NCBI GenBank assembly: GCA_022661535.1
Contig: JAKULF010000001.1
Coordinates: forward strand, 3,162,001-3,226,000
DNA: 64,000 nucleotides
Direction of reading: 5' to 3'
DNA from: Eutypa lata
Taxonomy: Eukaryota; Ascomycota; Sordariomycetes; Xylariales; Diatrypaceae
In this document: positions 1-11,668 of the stretch, one piece after another
How the letters are laid out: every line of letters starts with the position of its first letter
How positions within the stretch are numbered: the first letter of the stretch is position 1
Position numbers and translations under genes: made by a program
The notes under the pieces: generated by a model
What the model was told of the DNA's origin: nothing
The model's database searches: none
The model's input: the letters and a program-made list of their open reading frames with translations, nothing else

Positions 1-386
1 TTTTAGCAGTGATCACTTTAAACATAATCAGAGCTCTTTTCCGAGCTTTTGCGTTCTTATGCGCCGTTGCCTTGATCACTGAGCGAAGTTCATCTTCAGT
101 AAGGCTCAGAAGGCGAAGCGAGAAGACGCTACGAGTCATACGACCTTTGCCAGCTTCAATTTTCGCCATGGCCTCTTTAACCTCTTTAAAGAACCAGGCA
201 TATAGGCCTTCAGCGAGGACTATGTCATAGATGACCTCCCGCCGATCCCCGAGGGTCGGATTACTAAATTGCTATGTTACTGTTAGTAAGCTTGGAATAT
301 ATAATTGTATTTATATTAGGTAAGTCACTATATGGATATTCTTGACATGGTAGAAAACCTCACCCCTTTACGGCGATTTGAGCCAT
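1..386 (-). CDS. Partial gene, unknown function, 5' part only
   Basis: A two-exon reading frame runs off the left edge. Exon 1 is 386-364 (ATG, seven codons plus two bases). The intron is 363-264, with a GTGAGG donor, a CTAAC branch site and a TTTAG acceptor. Exon 2 is open from 263 to base 1. The intron removes the stop at 272-274 that otherwise closes the frame. The visible 95 or so residues begin MAQIAVKGNPTLGDRREV and are rich in Lys, Ala and Glu, probably helical, with no signal peptide or membrane segment. I do not recognise the family. The phase match and splice signals argue for a real gene rather than chance. Confidence 0.5.
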
Positions 387-914
387 TGTGATCCTCCTTC
401 GTGCTGGCCAATGGCTTACAAGCGAGCCCTAACTCGCTTTGAGGATATAATTAAGGGTAACCGAATCAGATTTGAGGGTAGGTAAGAAAGAAAGTACCCC
501 CCTTTAAGAATTGTCAAAAGTCCTATTGGCCAATAGTTATCACTAGCGCGGGAAATAGCAAGCCATTTAATTGGACAAAAATGCAAAAGAAATGTACATA
601 CAACACCAGGGATTCGCTGGTCGTCACCGACCCAACTACTAATCCGGCGGTATCTGGCTTAACTAGGGGAGAGCGGACGGGATCCCGTGTTCTCCAAATC
701 CTATGGTCGTATGTGATAAATAGTGCAATTATTTTATCTTATATTGCTAAACCCGAGCCTCATTTGTGTCTGCGTTACGCTCATGTCATTTGCCCATAAC
801 TATTTTAACACCATAAATCAACCGTGTGTAAGACCTCCCCCTTCCCAAATCATAATTAAATCATAAAGTTGCCGTTCCCAAAATGAAAAGATGAAGTAAC
901 ATCATACGGAGAAA
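387..914. other. Intergenic, no gene seen
   Basis: This stretch lies upstream of the partial gene and beyond the 3' end of the Gly/Val-repeat gene. The only ORF (581-799, +) has no family likeness and no usable splice context. It presumably holds the promoter of the left-edge gene. Confidence 0.5.
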
Positions 915-1425
915 TCAAATGCCGTAGCTCTTGAATGCACCATTGTCATCCTGCTTCTTCTGGCCCGTAGCGTCACTGACCGTGTTCCCAACCCCTCGAG
1001 TAAGACCACCGGCTGCATTGCCGACGCCTTGGGTAGTTTGACCTACGGCACTGCCAACACCCGACGCCGTCTGGCCGGCCGCGTTGCCCACGCCTCTTGT
1101 TGTGTCGTTCAAGGCGCTACCGACGCCCTGGGTTGTGCTGCCGACAGCACCGCCGACGCCGCCCAATAGGCCGCCCTGACCGTTCGCCTTCTCCTGTAAC
1201 ATCTTGAGTTAGCTATTTGCCTTTCTAGATATGTAAGGCGGTGATAATTTGGAGCTCCAAGTCATGTTATGAGAGCAAGAGCTCCCGTTCATGGAGAAAT
1301 GGGCTCCTAAGCCCGCCAAGACAGGGGTATAAAGAACTCTAGAATCTGCTTACACCACCGGTGAGGACGTTGTCGACACCGCCGACGAGCCCGCCGAGGA
1401 GACCACCGTTCTGGTTGTTGGACAT
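915..1425 (-). CDS. Small glycine/valine-repeat protein
   Basis: Two exons: 1425-1354 (24 codons) and 1193-915. The 160-nt intron has a GTAAGC donor, a GCTAAC branch site and a TTACAG acceptor, and splicing is in phase 0. The product is about 116 residues, starts MSNNQNGGLLGGLVGGVDN and then repeats a loose unit of about 11 residues (T-Q/R-G-V-G-N/S-A-x-G-x-T) some six times before a charged tail. It has no signal peptide, cysteine or membrane helix. Repeats of this kind resemble LEA-like or other disordered fungal small proteins, but that is only a resemblance. The first exon repeats the GGLLGG block found at the start of exon 2, which suggests internal duplication. Function unknown. Confidence 0.7.
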
Positions 1426-2751
1426 TGTGTGGATTTTTGTAACTGACGGTATGTGTGTAGTGGTGAACTGAAGACTGCTTCGATTTATGCACGCTGTTCG
1501 CTTGTTGTTCGAGCTGCTTGATTTTCTGCTATTTCTAATCGTCAAGTCCCAAAGCTGTAATCAGTAATGCGATTTATGTTCACTTATATTCGCCATGAGT
1601 TGTCGAGCAGTTTCATTCTCATACGCCACAAGATAACTTATGACGTAGCCCCCTACGATGAGGTCATATTCGGGAAGCTGCCGCGAGGTGACAGCATTCT
1701 GGAATTGTGGCGGTCATGATGGTGTGTAGCTGTGGCTAGAAACTTGTTTCATGGCCTCCCTTGACAAGGCCAGGATCCCAGCAACCTGGACAGGTGCTGG
1801 GGGAAGGCCACCAGTCAAAGTCCCAGATCTTTGATAAAGTTGTATGTAGGATGCGGCACAGGTTGCCAGTGGTTGCCCGTAGATTGACACAGTTTTAAAC
1901 GGAAACCGTCTTAACCGTTGATTCGCTCCGGTGATCTACAAGATCGGGCCCCACCTCCAAGCCACAATGCATAAGCTCATAACGCAATTCGATTCCTTCC
2001 CGGCCGCTGGCGTCATTTTCTTGGCATCAGAGATTCAGATGATCAACATGGCACCCTGTATTGTGAAAATAGTACTTGCTACCGTGAGATCGATTCCCAG
2101 AGATACCTCTAGGAATGACGTTGTGGTATATGTAGTAACTGTGGTGAGGTAATAAGACCCTGAAGACGGTCGGTTAGTCAACATATCGACTATCAATTTG
2201 TCAGTCATCAAGAAAAGAAACTTGCTAACACAGCTTCTCGGTCGATACATAGACTGCATGATATGCGAGGTTCTAATAGGAGGTATGGCGTTGAATGTAT
2301 ATGCGCAAGGTATTCTCTTCAAAAAGAAAGTCACGGTGACTTTCCTAACAGTTCCTATGGCATTCGATTACTATGTCTATAATATGCCTTTAGCAGACGG
2401 AGATAACACTTATTATTATTAATTGCTTTCTCAGAGGTTTAAGGTTCTTCGATTCAAGTAACTAAATACTACTAAAGGAGTCAAGAAATAGTCGAGGGTC
2501 GATACAAGCATCTCACATTTCATAATTTCCGTTTCCCCGAAAGTCTGCCATTCGCAAGTTTATATTGGGTTTAACACGATCATGGCACATTGTGATCTTG
2601 CTGGCCAAATGAAAAATGTGTCGAATGAAGGGAATTGAAAGAATCCAGGGAAATAAAAAGCCAATTTACTTAGCACAGACATAGTATCTCCTATCTGCAC
2701 GCAGTTATAAGGATAACCTTCGGCTCTATGCTGCAGGATGATCAACTTCCA
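1426..2751. other. Intergenic, no gene seen
   Basis: I found no ORF here with family likeness, on either strand or after trying plausible introns. The short ORFs at 1931-2152, 2035-2334 and 2198-2422 overlap each other on opposite strands and look like chance. The right part is the 3' flank of the epimerase gene. Confidence 0.5.
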
Positions 2752-4068
2752 TCACGGCTTAAAGATAGTCTCGAAGAACTTCCTCATCTGCGCGACCCTA
2801 GCCACATCATCGTGGCCGATTTTGGCCGCGTACTCGTATGCCCTACGGTAGACGCCTAGGTTCTCAGCAAACAGCATGCGCTTGTCCGACCATCCCGTGA
2901 CCTTCCTGATCTTGTCGCTGCCGATCCACTGGCTCCAGTCCAGGACTACAACATTGTGAGTCAGAAATTGTTTCTTTATGTATATCTTAACGAGGCTAGT
3001 GAGTTATTCGGGAGCAAAGGCTCGCGAAAATGACCCTTCCAGTAACTCCAAGCACTGGGAATAACTACAAGTGAAACAAAACAACTCCCAAAATTACTTA
3101 CGGCTGCGTATAAAACCGGCGCTGTTCTTCTCCGCCTGCTCGGTGTTGGCGAACTTGAAACCGCCGGGGATATCGTACTCGCGGGTCAGGGCCTCCAGGA
3201 GCTTCCCCGTCGTCTCGTACTGGTAGGGCCCAATATTGAACACCTGCCCCGAGACTTGCGACCGGTCCGGGTGCTCGGCGAGAGCAACGTACGCATCGCC
3301 GCAGTCGTCGACATGCAGCGCAGACATGATAGTGCGCGGGTCAATGGCGAACTCATACCCGCTCTGTCCAGCTGCCAAGACCTGCGACTTGACCTGCTCG
3401 GCCCAGTCGAAGATCTGGCCGTAGTAGCTGCTCGAGTAGCCGTAGACGTTGGGGGGCCGCAGCACGGCGGCGTCGAACAGCGCCGCGTTCTCCGGGTCGT
3501 CGAGGATCTTCAGCGAGTACGTCAGCCGCGGGCGCACGAACTCCATCGTCGCGGTGGGCGACTCCTCGGTGTGCGGCGCGAGCCCCGGCGTCCCGTCCAA
3601 GGGAGAGAACCCGTAGTCCTTGGACCCGGACGTCCAGAGCACGTACGGCCGGACGCCGCGGGCGTTGCTCGTCGTCGCGAGCGCGCGGAACAGGGCGAGC
3701 ACCTGCGCGTAGTGCGTGGGGTAGTCCGTCACGTTCTCGGTGCACCCGACGATCACGTCCAGGGTCTCGGTGCGCTTGTAGAGGGTGTTGGAGAGGAAGG
3801 CTAGGTCCGGCGAGTCGGGGGCCGCGCCCGGGGGTGGCAGCGTTCCGATGATGGGTATGATTTCGTCCTTGAGGAGTTGTGGTGCCGCTTCCGCGCGGCG
3901 GATCAGGCCGTACACGTTCCATCCGGCGCGCACGAAGGACCGGGCAACGGCTGCACCGATGTAGCCTAAGGTAAGTTAGTACTTGACTAGTATATAGGTA
4001 GAGGGTTTCGTTTCCGAGTTAGATATACCGTTAGCGCCAGTTATGAAGACACTGCGTCGAGGTGCCAT
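2752..4068 (-). CDS. NAD(P)-dependent epimerase/dehydratase-like protein (extended or atypical SDR)
   Basis: Three exons: 4068-4029, 3965-3102 and 2945-2752, giving 365 residues. Intron 1 (63 nt) has a perfect TACTAAC branch site. Intron 2 spans 3101-2946. The N-terminus reads MAPRRSVFITGANGYIGAA, so the Rossmann TGxxGxxG loop is split by intron 1 and restored by splicing. Further on are a WTSG strand end, an RPPNVYG block and an ALHVDDCGDA block, all usual in sugar-nucleotide epimerase-like proteins. The expected YxxxK is not obvious; the nearest match is Y-S-L-K, one residue short. The enzyme is probably cytosolic. The substrate cannot be read from the sequence. It is divergent from leucyl-tRNA synthetase, 1.1 kb away. 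Confidence 0.85.
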
Positions 4069-5147
4069 TGTAATGCAGTTGAAAGCAACTATGGTATATG
4101 TCTTCTTCTTCTTTCTTCTCAAAGTTTAAGCTTGCACTTTTGGCTTACTGCTGACAGTAAACGGTTACTCGTGGTCGTAGACATATTTATATACTTTGCA
4201 GATATTACTCTCCTTGACGACTACCCATTTCGCATTTGTCATCTCCCCGTCTGACCCTGTAGATTAGATAGCATTTTAGTCCCCGTTGGAGGTACCATGA
4301 TCCAAAACGAGTCGCTGTGTTTGGGGGTCATTTGAGAGATGATATTATAAATCCGTTGATTGCGGTACGGATCTGCTCCGGAAAATGGGACGATTGGTCG
4401 GTTGACGGGCCAATCTCCCTCCGCGCTCATATGGACGAACGTTGTGGGACGGCCAGTGTGGTCTGATAAAGCGGCCTTCTTTGCTCCGAGTGGAGATTAT
4501 CCAATCGAGCTGATTGTAAAAGCGTCCTCTACGGTCTTCACAAACAAAGCAGGTAGCAACTATATCTGTGATTAGGAACTCTTGTGTAGACAAACTCGTT
4601 ATTATGCTCTATTATGATAATCTATAATATAGTTCGAATCCTGCATACTTGACTCTTCTTGCAAATGTGTAATATAAACTGAGCATGAAATAGTAAAACT
4701 CAAGTTTGAATATAATACGGTATAACCATTCTTGACAGTGATTTTCCGTCTCACCCTATAAAAACCACCTACCCCATCTGGACTTGAGATATGGTGAAGC
4801 GTAATTACATATCCAGTCCTAAATAGTTATCGATTGGTAATCAGACATATGAGACGTGGGTGAACCCCTTTTCAACTTGATGTTGTAATTTGACTTCACA
4901 CTAGCCACATTGCTGAGCCACACAATAGCTGCGCCTTAACAAGGACCACCACCACCTTCACAAAAATCGAGGTGCGGGGGAGGGGCACTGATAAGAGCTT
5001 ATCTGAATAATTTCCAGGACAGGGCCCAGCAGTGGTTGACTCACCACCTGCGAGAGCTGCCAAACAATCTCGAGACCAGTTCGATTGGCATGAGCATCCC
5101 CCCAACGCAAGCCAGATAGTAGCCAAGTTATCTCCCCAATCGACAAT
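4069..5147. promoter_or_regulatory. Divergent intergenic region, epimerase-like gene / leucyl-tRNA synthetase
   Basis: About 1.1 kb separates the two divergent start codons and must hold both promoters. It is AT-rich around 4590-4720. The short ORFs inside (for example 4360-4575, +) show no family likeness. No clear TATA box or repeated operator stands out. Confidence 0.4.
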
Positions 5148-8100
5148 ATGGCTACGATAGATTCTGCCAACTCGGTGGTCGAGCTTGCTCCTAAGCTGGA
5201 GAAGCTTCCGCCAAAAATGGAGAATGTGAGTCAGACTATATCTTCATGATTTGCTATGCTGCGATGTGCTGTGAGCCGTCACTTTCTTGCCCCAGCTGAC
5301 AGTTCGACAACTGTATAGACAGAGAAGCGTGATACCCTAATTGCCGACGAGAAACGCTTCCAAGAAGAATGGGAGAATAGCAAGATATTCGAGCAGAGGG
5401 CGCCGGGTCCCAACGAAGCCAAACAGGGCAAATTCTATGCGACAATGGCATATCCTTACATGAATGGAACTCTTCATGCTGGCCATGCTTTCACCTGGAG
5501 TAAGGTCGAGTTTATGTCTGGATTTGCTCGCATGGAAGGCAAACGCGCCCTTTTCCCCCAGGGATACCATTGTACTGGCATGCCCATCAAATCCGCAGCA
5601 GACAAACTCGCTCGAGAGGTCGAGATGTTCGGTCAAAACTTCGAGAAGGCGGTGGATATCGTTGAGGACCTCGAACCCCTCAGTCTGGGCAAGGAAGAGG
5701 GTGTCAATTCCGCCAAGACAGACATGGGAAAATACAGCGGAAGCAAGAGCAAGGCTACAGCCAAGACCGGCAAGGCCAAGTACCAGTTTGAGATCATGCT
5801 CTCCCTCGGCATTCCCATCCACGAGATCCACCAGTTTGCCAATCCCGAACACTGGCTTCGTATATTCCCTCAGAAATGCAAAGCAGACCTTCGTAGCGTT
5901 GGGGCTCGTGTCGACTGGCGGAGATCCATGGTGACGACCCCGGCAAACCCCTATTATGATGCTTTCGTCCGTTGGCAGATGAACCGTTTGAAGGGGCTGA
6001 GCAAGATTAAATTCGGGAAGCGATACACGGTTTACAGTCCTAAGGACGGACAGGCATGCTTGGACCACGATCGAAGTGCTGGTGAGGGTATCGCTACGCA
6101 AGAATATGTCGCCCTTAAACTTAAGGCCTTGGAGTGGTCGGATAAGGCAAAACAGGTCATTGGAGACAAGATTCCTTCCGATGCCAATGTCTATTTCATC
6201 CCAGCTACTCTCCGACCCGAAACCATGTACGGCCAAACATGTTGTTTTGTAGGGCCAAATGTGGAGTACGGGATTTACCGTGTGCCTAAAGATGATGGAA
6301 AGGACGAGTACTATTTCTGCAGTGAGCGCTCTGCTCGGAACATGGCGTACCAGGCCGTCTTCCCCTGGGGAAAATATGAGCAGGTTCTCAGTATCGTTGG
6401 CTCCGACGTTGTGGGCACCCTTGTCAATGCCCCCCTATCCGTTCACGATAAGGGAGTCCGGATTCTACCAATGGAGTCGGTAAAGCCAACCAAGGGAACC
6501 GGTGTTGTCACTTGTGTTCCATCTGACAGTCCAGATGACTATGCTACTACCCTTGACCTCGCCAAGAAAGCAAGCTTCTATGGTATTCAGAAGGAGTGGG
6601 TGATCGAGGACATTCTGCCTATTATTCGGACACCTTCTTCTGACCTTATCGCGAAACACTTGTGCGAGACCATGAAGATTAACTCACCCAAGGACGCCAA
6701 GCAACTTGCCGAGGCGAAAGAACAGGCCTACAAAGAAGGCTTCTACCAGGGTGTTATGTTGTTTGGTGAATTTAAGGGCCGGTCCGTCCAGGATGCTAAG
6801 CCGCTCGTTAAGAAGCAGCTTGTGGATGCTGGACTAGCATTCAACTATGCCGAGCCCGATGGTTTGGTTATCAGCAGATCCGGAGATGATTGTGTGGCGG
6901 CATATCTTGACCAGTGGTACTTCAACTACGGATCAGCACAAAACGGGGGTGATGAGGAGTGGTACCAGAAGGCCAAGGGGGCAGTTGAGTCCGGCAGAGT
7001 AAATTGCTACTACCCAGAGGCGAAACACGCCTTTGAACAGGCACTGGGTTGGTTAGGACAATGGGCTTGCAGTCGTTCCTTCGGTCTAGGCACAAAGCTC
7101 CCCTGGGATCATTCTCAATTGGTTGAAAGTTTATCTGATAGTTCGGTCTATATGGCTTATTACACTATCTCTCTGTTCCTACATGGAGACATCTACGGTG
7201 CAACTCCTGGTATAGCATCAAAGCCGATTTCACCGGAGCAAATGACGGACGATGTATGGGACTATATCTTCCACCGGGCGGACACTGTCGACAGTGATAT
7301 TCCTAAGGAAGATCTCGAAGCTATGAAAAGGGAGTTTTCGTACTGGTACCCACTCGATGCCCGTATCTCCGGGAAGGATCTGATCAATAACCATTTGATG
7401 TTCTGTCTTTATCACCATGTAGCGCTCTTTGATGAGCCCTACTGGCTGAACTCCATCCGTGTCAATGGTCACCTCATGTTGAATGGAGAGAAGATGTCGA
7501 AGTCTACAGGAAACTTCCTGACTCTGCGGGATGCGGTTGAGAAATACGGTGCCGACGCAACTAGAATATCACTTGCCGACGCTGGAGACGGAATCGAAGA
7601 CGCAAACCTTGAGGAAACAGTCGCGAATGCGACGATCTTGCGTCTCTACGAATTAAGGAGATGGTGCCAGGAGACCATCAAGGATGACCAGCTACGCAGT
7701 GGTGAGCTTCAGTTGTTTGACAAGATGTTCGCGAACGACCTCAACCTTATCGTCGTTGAAACGAGGAAGAATTATGAAGATACTTTCTACAAGCTAGCCT
7801 TGAAGTCTGGTTTCTATGACTTGGTAAGTGCATTGCCATTAGTAGCTTACAATAAGGAATGTCTAGGACTCGTACTAACAAACGCATCAGACTGCTTCTC
7901 GTGATTGGTACAGAGATATTTGCAAAGCCTCGGGCATCAGCATGCACCGGGACCTTATTAAGCGCTACGTTGAGCTTCAGGCACTCCTGCTCACTCCTAT
8001 GTAAGTCTATCACCTATGTCTAGGTGTAAAGTCTCTCTCTTATTAACACCCTAAATAGAGCCCCTCATTTCAGTGAATACATCTGGCGCGATGTCCTCGG

Positions 8101-8818
8101 ACACAGTGACAGTATTCAGAACGCCCTTTATCCCGAAGCCGAGGCGGCAGACCTAGCCATTACTGCTGCGCGTAACTACATGCGATCGGTAAGCATTAGT
8201 GTTTATTTATACCTGTGTTCTAACGTGACAATGAAAGTTAACATAGTTCTAGGTCACGTCCAGCATTACAGCAGCCGAAGGCCAACAAACTAAAAGGGTA
8301 AGATATCATCCATCAGACCAACCCGACATGATTTACAGAAGCTTACTAAACGCCGAACACAGCTCGCCAAAGGCAAGAACCTGAGCTATGACCCCAAGCA
8401 ACCCAAACGGCTGTCCATCTTCACGGCGGACTCCTTCCCCGCATGGCAAGACAAGTGCATCGAGCTGGTCGCCCGGGGATGGGAAGCCACCGGCACGGTC
8501 GACACCAAGGCCCTGGCGAAGCAGATCGACAAGCAGGACACGAAGAAGGCGATGCCGTTCATCCAGATCCTGAAGAAGCGCCTCGACGCGGGCGAGGAAC
8601 CGACCGAGGTGTTCGAGCGCCGCCTGCCCTTCAACGAGGTCGACACCCTCAAGGAGACCATCCCGAGCTTGAAGCAGACCATCCCCAAGCTCCAGGCCGT
8701 GGACATCATCCCGGGCGGGGAGGGAGCAGCAGACGGCGGTAGGGCCGACCTGCCCCCCTCCGCCAAGGCAGCGACGCCTGGGAACCCTACGTTCTACTTC
8801 GAGAACATATCGGCGTGA
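5148..8818 (+). CDS. Leucyl-tRNA synthetase, cytosolic
   Basis: Class Ia synthetase that charges tRNA-Leu in the cytosol. Six exons: 5148-5225, 5319-7823, 7891-8000, 8059-8188, 8253-8297 and 8363-8818, giving 1107 residues, the usual size for eukaryotic cytosolic LeuRS. The HIGH motif appears as HAGH at about residues 79-82, within MAYPYMNGTLHAGH. The editing domain carries TLRPETMYG, and KMSKS sits at about 751-755. Exon 4 restores the conserved PIAPHFSEYIW block, which fixes the acceptor at 8058 over the later ATTTCAG. The start at 5148 gives the typical short N-terminus followed by ENTEKRDTL across the first junction. The C-terminal exon is more GC-rich than the core but stays in frame to TGA. 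Confidence 0.97.
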
Positions 8819-10399
8819 GAGGAGTACGTGCAGTAGGTAGTACTACTAGATAACCGGACAAGACAAGGAGCTGATGCTCCCTAGGTGGGGATGTTGACGT
8901 GTTCGATCTTGCTTAATAAAATAAAAATAAAAAGATATGTAGAAGAATGTTGTGCACAGTGCCTTCTAGAACTAGAATTGGGTCTTTCTATACTAGTATG
9001 TAATTGACAACTTGGCTGTTGATGTCGTGTCCAAGGGCCGAGGCGTCTCCACTATATACGTGGGTAGGTAAGTCCAGCGAGAGCCCCATGTTGGGCAATC
9101 GTCAAGCTCCATCCAACCCCTCTGCCCCTCAGCCCGCAAGCCCCTCCAAGTCTTTCGCCCCTGATCGTCCGTTCCTACGTACATATCTAGTATGAAGCCA
9201 TCGTAGACATCTGGCTTGGAAAGAAATCCCCGCCTTGAAAGTCCTGTCGATTTATTCATATTACTACTTTATGCATTCTTATTTAGGGTTTTTCTTCTTT
9301 CTTCATTAGTTAGATGTTGGCTCGTAAATATATGTATGGTGTTCAAAACGAGCACCGGGCCGGGATCGACAACAGCTGCCATGCGGGGAGTGGGAACGGG
9401 TGGGAAGTGCGTCATTGACGCAGGGCAGAGCAAGGCAGGGTCAAGGTATTTAACTGCCTGCTACCTAACCTATTAATTTTTGCGTATTTAACCCCCCTTC
9501 CTTCATCGAGCCAATGCAAAGGAGGTAAATAAGATAATCACGATTTACTATTAACTAGAGTGGTGCGGACATAATCGAGTTACTTATCTAGTCTATTACA
9601 TATGTAGGAAACATGGATAATTATGCTTGCCACTGGCGCGCGCCTCTTTTTTTGGTTTCCCCCTAGCCCAGTGTATTGTACGATGGACGAAAGATCGCCG
9701 GTCTAGCCGGCTACCTTCTTCTTTTTTTGTTGGGCGATCAAGTGTAGTGAAATCGGGATCTAGCATCCACCCGATGATGCGACATGGTGGGGTCGAGTTC
9801 TGTGGTAGTTGGTAGATTGGTGTGGGAGAGAAAAGCTGTGCAAGCTGTTCACTTAGCCACCTAGTTAGCACTAGATAACAGCCAGACAGCACACACACGC
9901 GCGTGATAGTTAGCTGCGGAGCGGAGCGGTGAGCGAAAGCCCATGCAGGGGTTTCGGCGTCACGAAACTTATCCCAGGCCACTTTTATTTTTTGCGCGTC
10001 TCACCGCCAATGCTTTACCTACATATTTAAGGGACAGGGGGCCACGATACATAGTACGTAGCGTAGCAGGTAGGTAGCTAACGTTAGGTCTAGGAGCCAG
10101 CCAGCTTGGGAAGTCCCGCTTTCGAGAATTGACCCCTCCCTTCCGCAACCCCAGCCGCCTGTTTATGAGTGTGTGTATGCGTATGTGTGTGTGTTTTGTT
10201 CCTTCACCTAACGTTAAACTATCTGCCTATCTATTATCTATCTATCTGCTTCGAATGGCTAGGTAGGTAGGTAATTAGCATCGACCGATCGACCGACCGA
10301 GTGAGTGACAGACAGAGTGATCGATTCGATCCCATCGTGGGTTCCGTGTTCCTTTAACTACGCACACACATAAACTTTACGCACGCACATACAGGACGA
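8819..10399. other. Intergenic with low-complexity 5' leader
   Basis: No coding signal was found. From about 10160 to 10390 the DNA is made of short tandem tracts: GT repeats, TATC/ATCT repeats, GGTA repeats and GACC/GATC repeats. This looks like the leader or promoter of the next gene. The ORF at 9596-9982 (-) has no recognisable content. Confidence 0.5.
10160..10330. repeat. Cluster of simple repeats before the membrane-protein gene
   Basis: Consecutive short microsatellites follow one another: (GT)n at about 10167-10194, (ATCT)n at about 10220-10247, (GGTA)n at about 10259-10273 and (GACC)n-like at about 10283-10300. They lie 70 to 230 bases before the next start codon, so they probably fall in its leader or promoter. 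Confidence 0.6.
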
Positions 10400-11668
10400 A
10401 TGGCTCCTTCTCTCGCCGGGAAAATGGCTATCTCCATGCCTTCGATCTCGATTCCCCCGCAGACGGCCGAACAGCTTAGGCTGCTCGCTGCTGCGACTGC
10501 GTTCTCCTATGTCGGAACGACCTTCGCCGGCGACATTGCACATACCCTGCGCCATACTAAGGCGGGTAGACGGGCTATGAGGGTGAGTCTCTTGTTATAC
10601 GCCCACCTTCCTCTAATTTCATTCTGATACTTTCTTACCTCGGAATGTCTGACTGATGCTTGGCTTTTATGTCCAGTGGGTGTACCAGCACCCTACAGCC
10701 GCGCGCTGCCTCCTCCTGACCAGCACGGGCGCTCTGATCGCCGGATGGCCAGGCACCGTCGCGAAGCTGGTGACCCTCGTTACCGGGATCGGGGCTACGA
10801 AAGGTAAGGGTGAGTTCCTTTATTTTTTACTCCCATTCTCTTCCCCTTCTTCTTCCTCTTCAGGATTACCTTCGCATTAGATCGATCCGATCATTCTTGC
10901 TACCACAACGTACCTTATCCGAAGCAATATCTGCATAGTTATGTGAAAGGCTACTAAAGTAGAAGCCCAATTTGTACAGAAGACATTATCCAACAAATCC
11001 CAACACCACAACCTCCTCCCTCGCCGTCGTCGACGTCAACGTGGAGTTTCAAGCTGGCTGACTATCTACCCGTCTTTAACAATGAAACAGAGAGCGGCTT
11101 TACCTCCAACTACCGCGGCGGCGGCACCGGCACCACGGGCTTCATCGGGATCCTCCAGAGCGCCGCGGCCGGGCGCGCCCCCGGCCTCGCCCTCATCCGC
11201 AACGCCGGGTACGCCCTGACCGCACTAAGCGGAGTAGGTGCCCTATTCGCGCTCCAGTGGCGGCGGCTGCGGGGCCTGTTCTACACCCTCCGCAATAAGA
11301 TCAGCAAGAAGGGCACCGGCAGTAGCAGCAGCAGCGGTAAAGAATCGAGCAGGAAGAGCAGGAGCAAGGAGGATCGGAAGGACAAGGAGAGGGAGAGCAG
11401 CACTCACCACCACTACAACACGCCGTCGTTCCCGTCGTCCTCGTCGTCCGCGGCGGCGGCGGCGGCAGCAGCGGCAGCCCCTCCCCCACCCCCGGTACCG
11501 TCATCGTCGTCTCGACCTGCATACGGCGGCGTGACGTCCCCTCCCGCTTCCGAGTTCGAGGACCACACCGACGCCGAGTCTATATACTCTCGTAAGGGCA
11601 GCAAGAGCCACCGAAGCTCAAAGGACAAGAAGGATAAGAAGGACAAGGACAAGAAGCACCGGAAGTGA
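10400..11668 (+). CDS. Membrane protein with Ser/Ala/Pro and Lys-rich tail, unknown function
   Basis: Three exons: 10400-10582, 10677 to 10803 (or 10809) and 11091-11668, giving about 296 or 298 residues. The first half has hydrophobic stretches, in order: LRLLAAATAFSYVGTTFAG, a WVYQHPTAARCLLLTSTGA segment, and an ALTALSGVGALFAL segment near residue 165. The last 110 or so residues are low complexity: Ser/Lys-rich, then His, poly-Ser, poly-Ala (about 10 residues), poly-Pro and a Lys/Asp-rich end. Two in-frame donors six bases apart close exon 2, so two isoforms differing by Gly-Lys are possible. I do not recognise the family; it could be an organelle or ER membrane protein, but nothing in the sequence decides this. 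Confidence 0.75.

Noticed and set aside
3256..3922. ORFs of 182 codons (+) and 189 codons (-) in the epimerase gene
   Set aside because: Both are out-of-frame shadows in a GC-rich exon of the epimerase-like gene; their Arg-rich composition is typical of such shadows.
4631..4646. tRNA B-box-like word GTTCGAATCC
   Set aside because: No matching A box, acceptor stem or cloverleaf can be folded around it.
5337..6236. 299-codon ORF on the - strand
   Set aside because: It lies wholly antisense to leucyl-tRNA synthetase, whose frame has strong family motifs; the antisense ORF follows from codon bias.
8059..8073. ATTTCAG as acceptor for LeuRS exon 4
   Set aside because: It is in phase too, but would delete APHFS from the conserved PIAPHFSEYIW block; the upstream AAATAG acceptor keeps it.
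8386..8766. ORFs on both strands over the last LeuRS exon
   Set aside because: The LeuRS frame continues through to TGA at 8818 in phase with five introns; the others are shadows.
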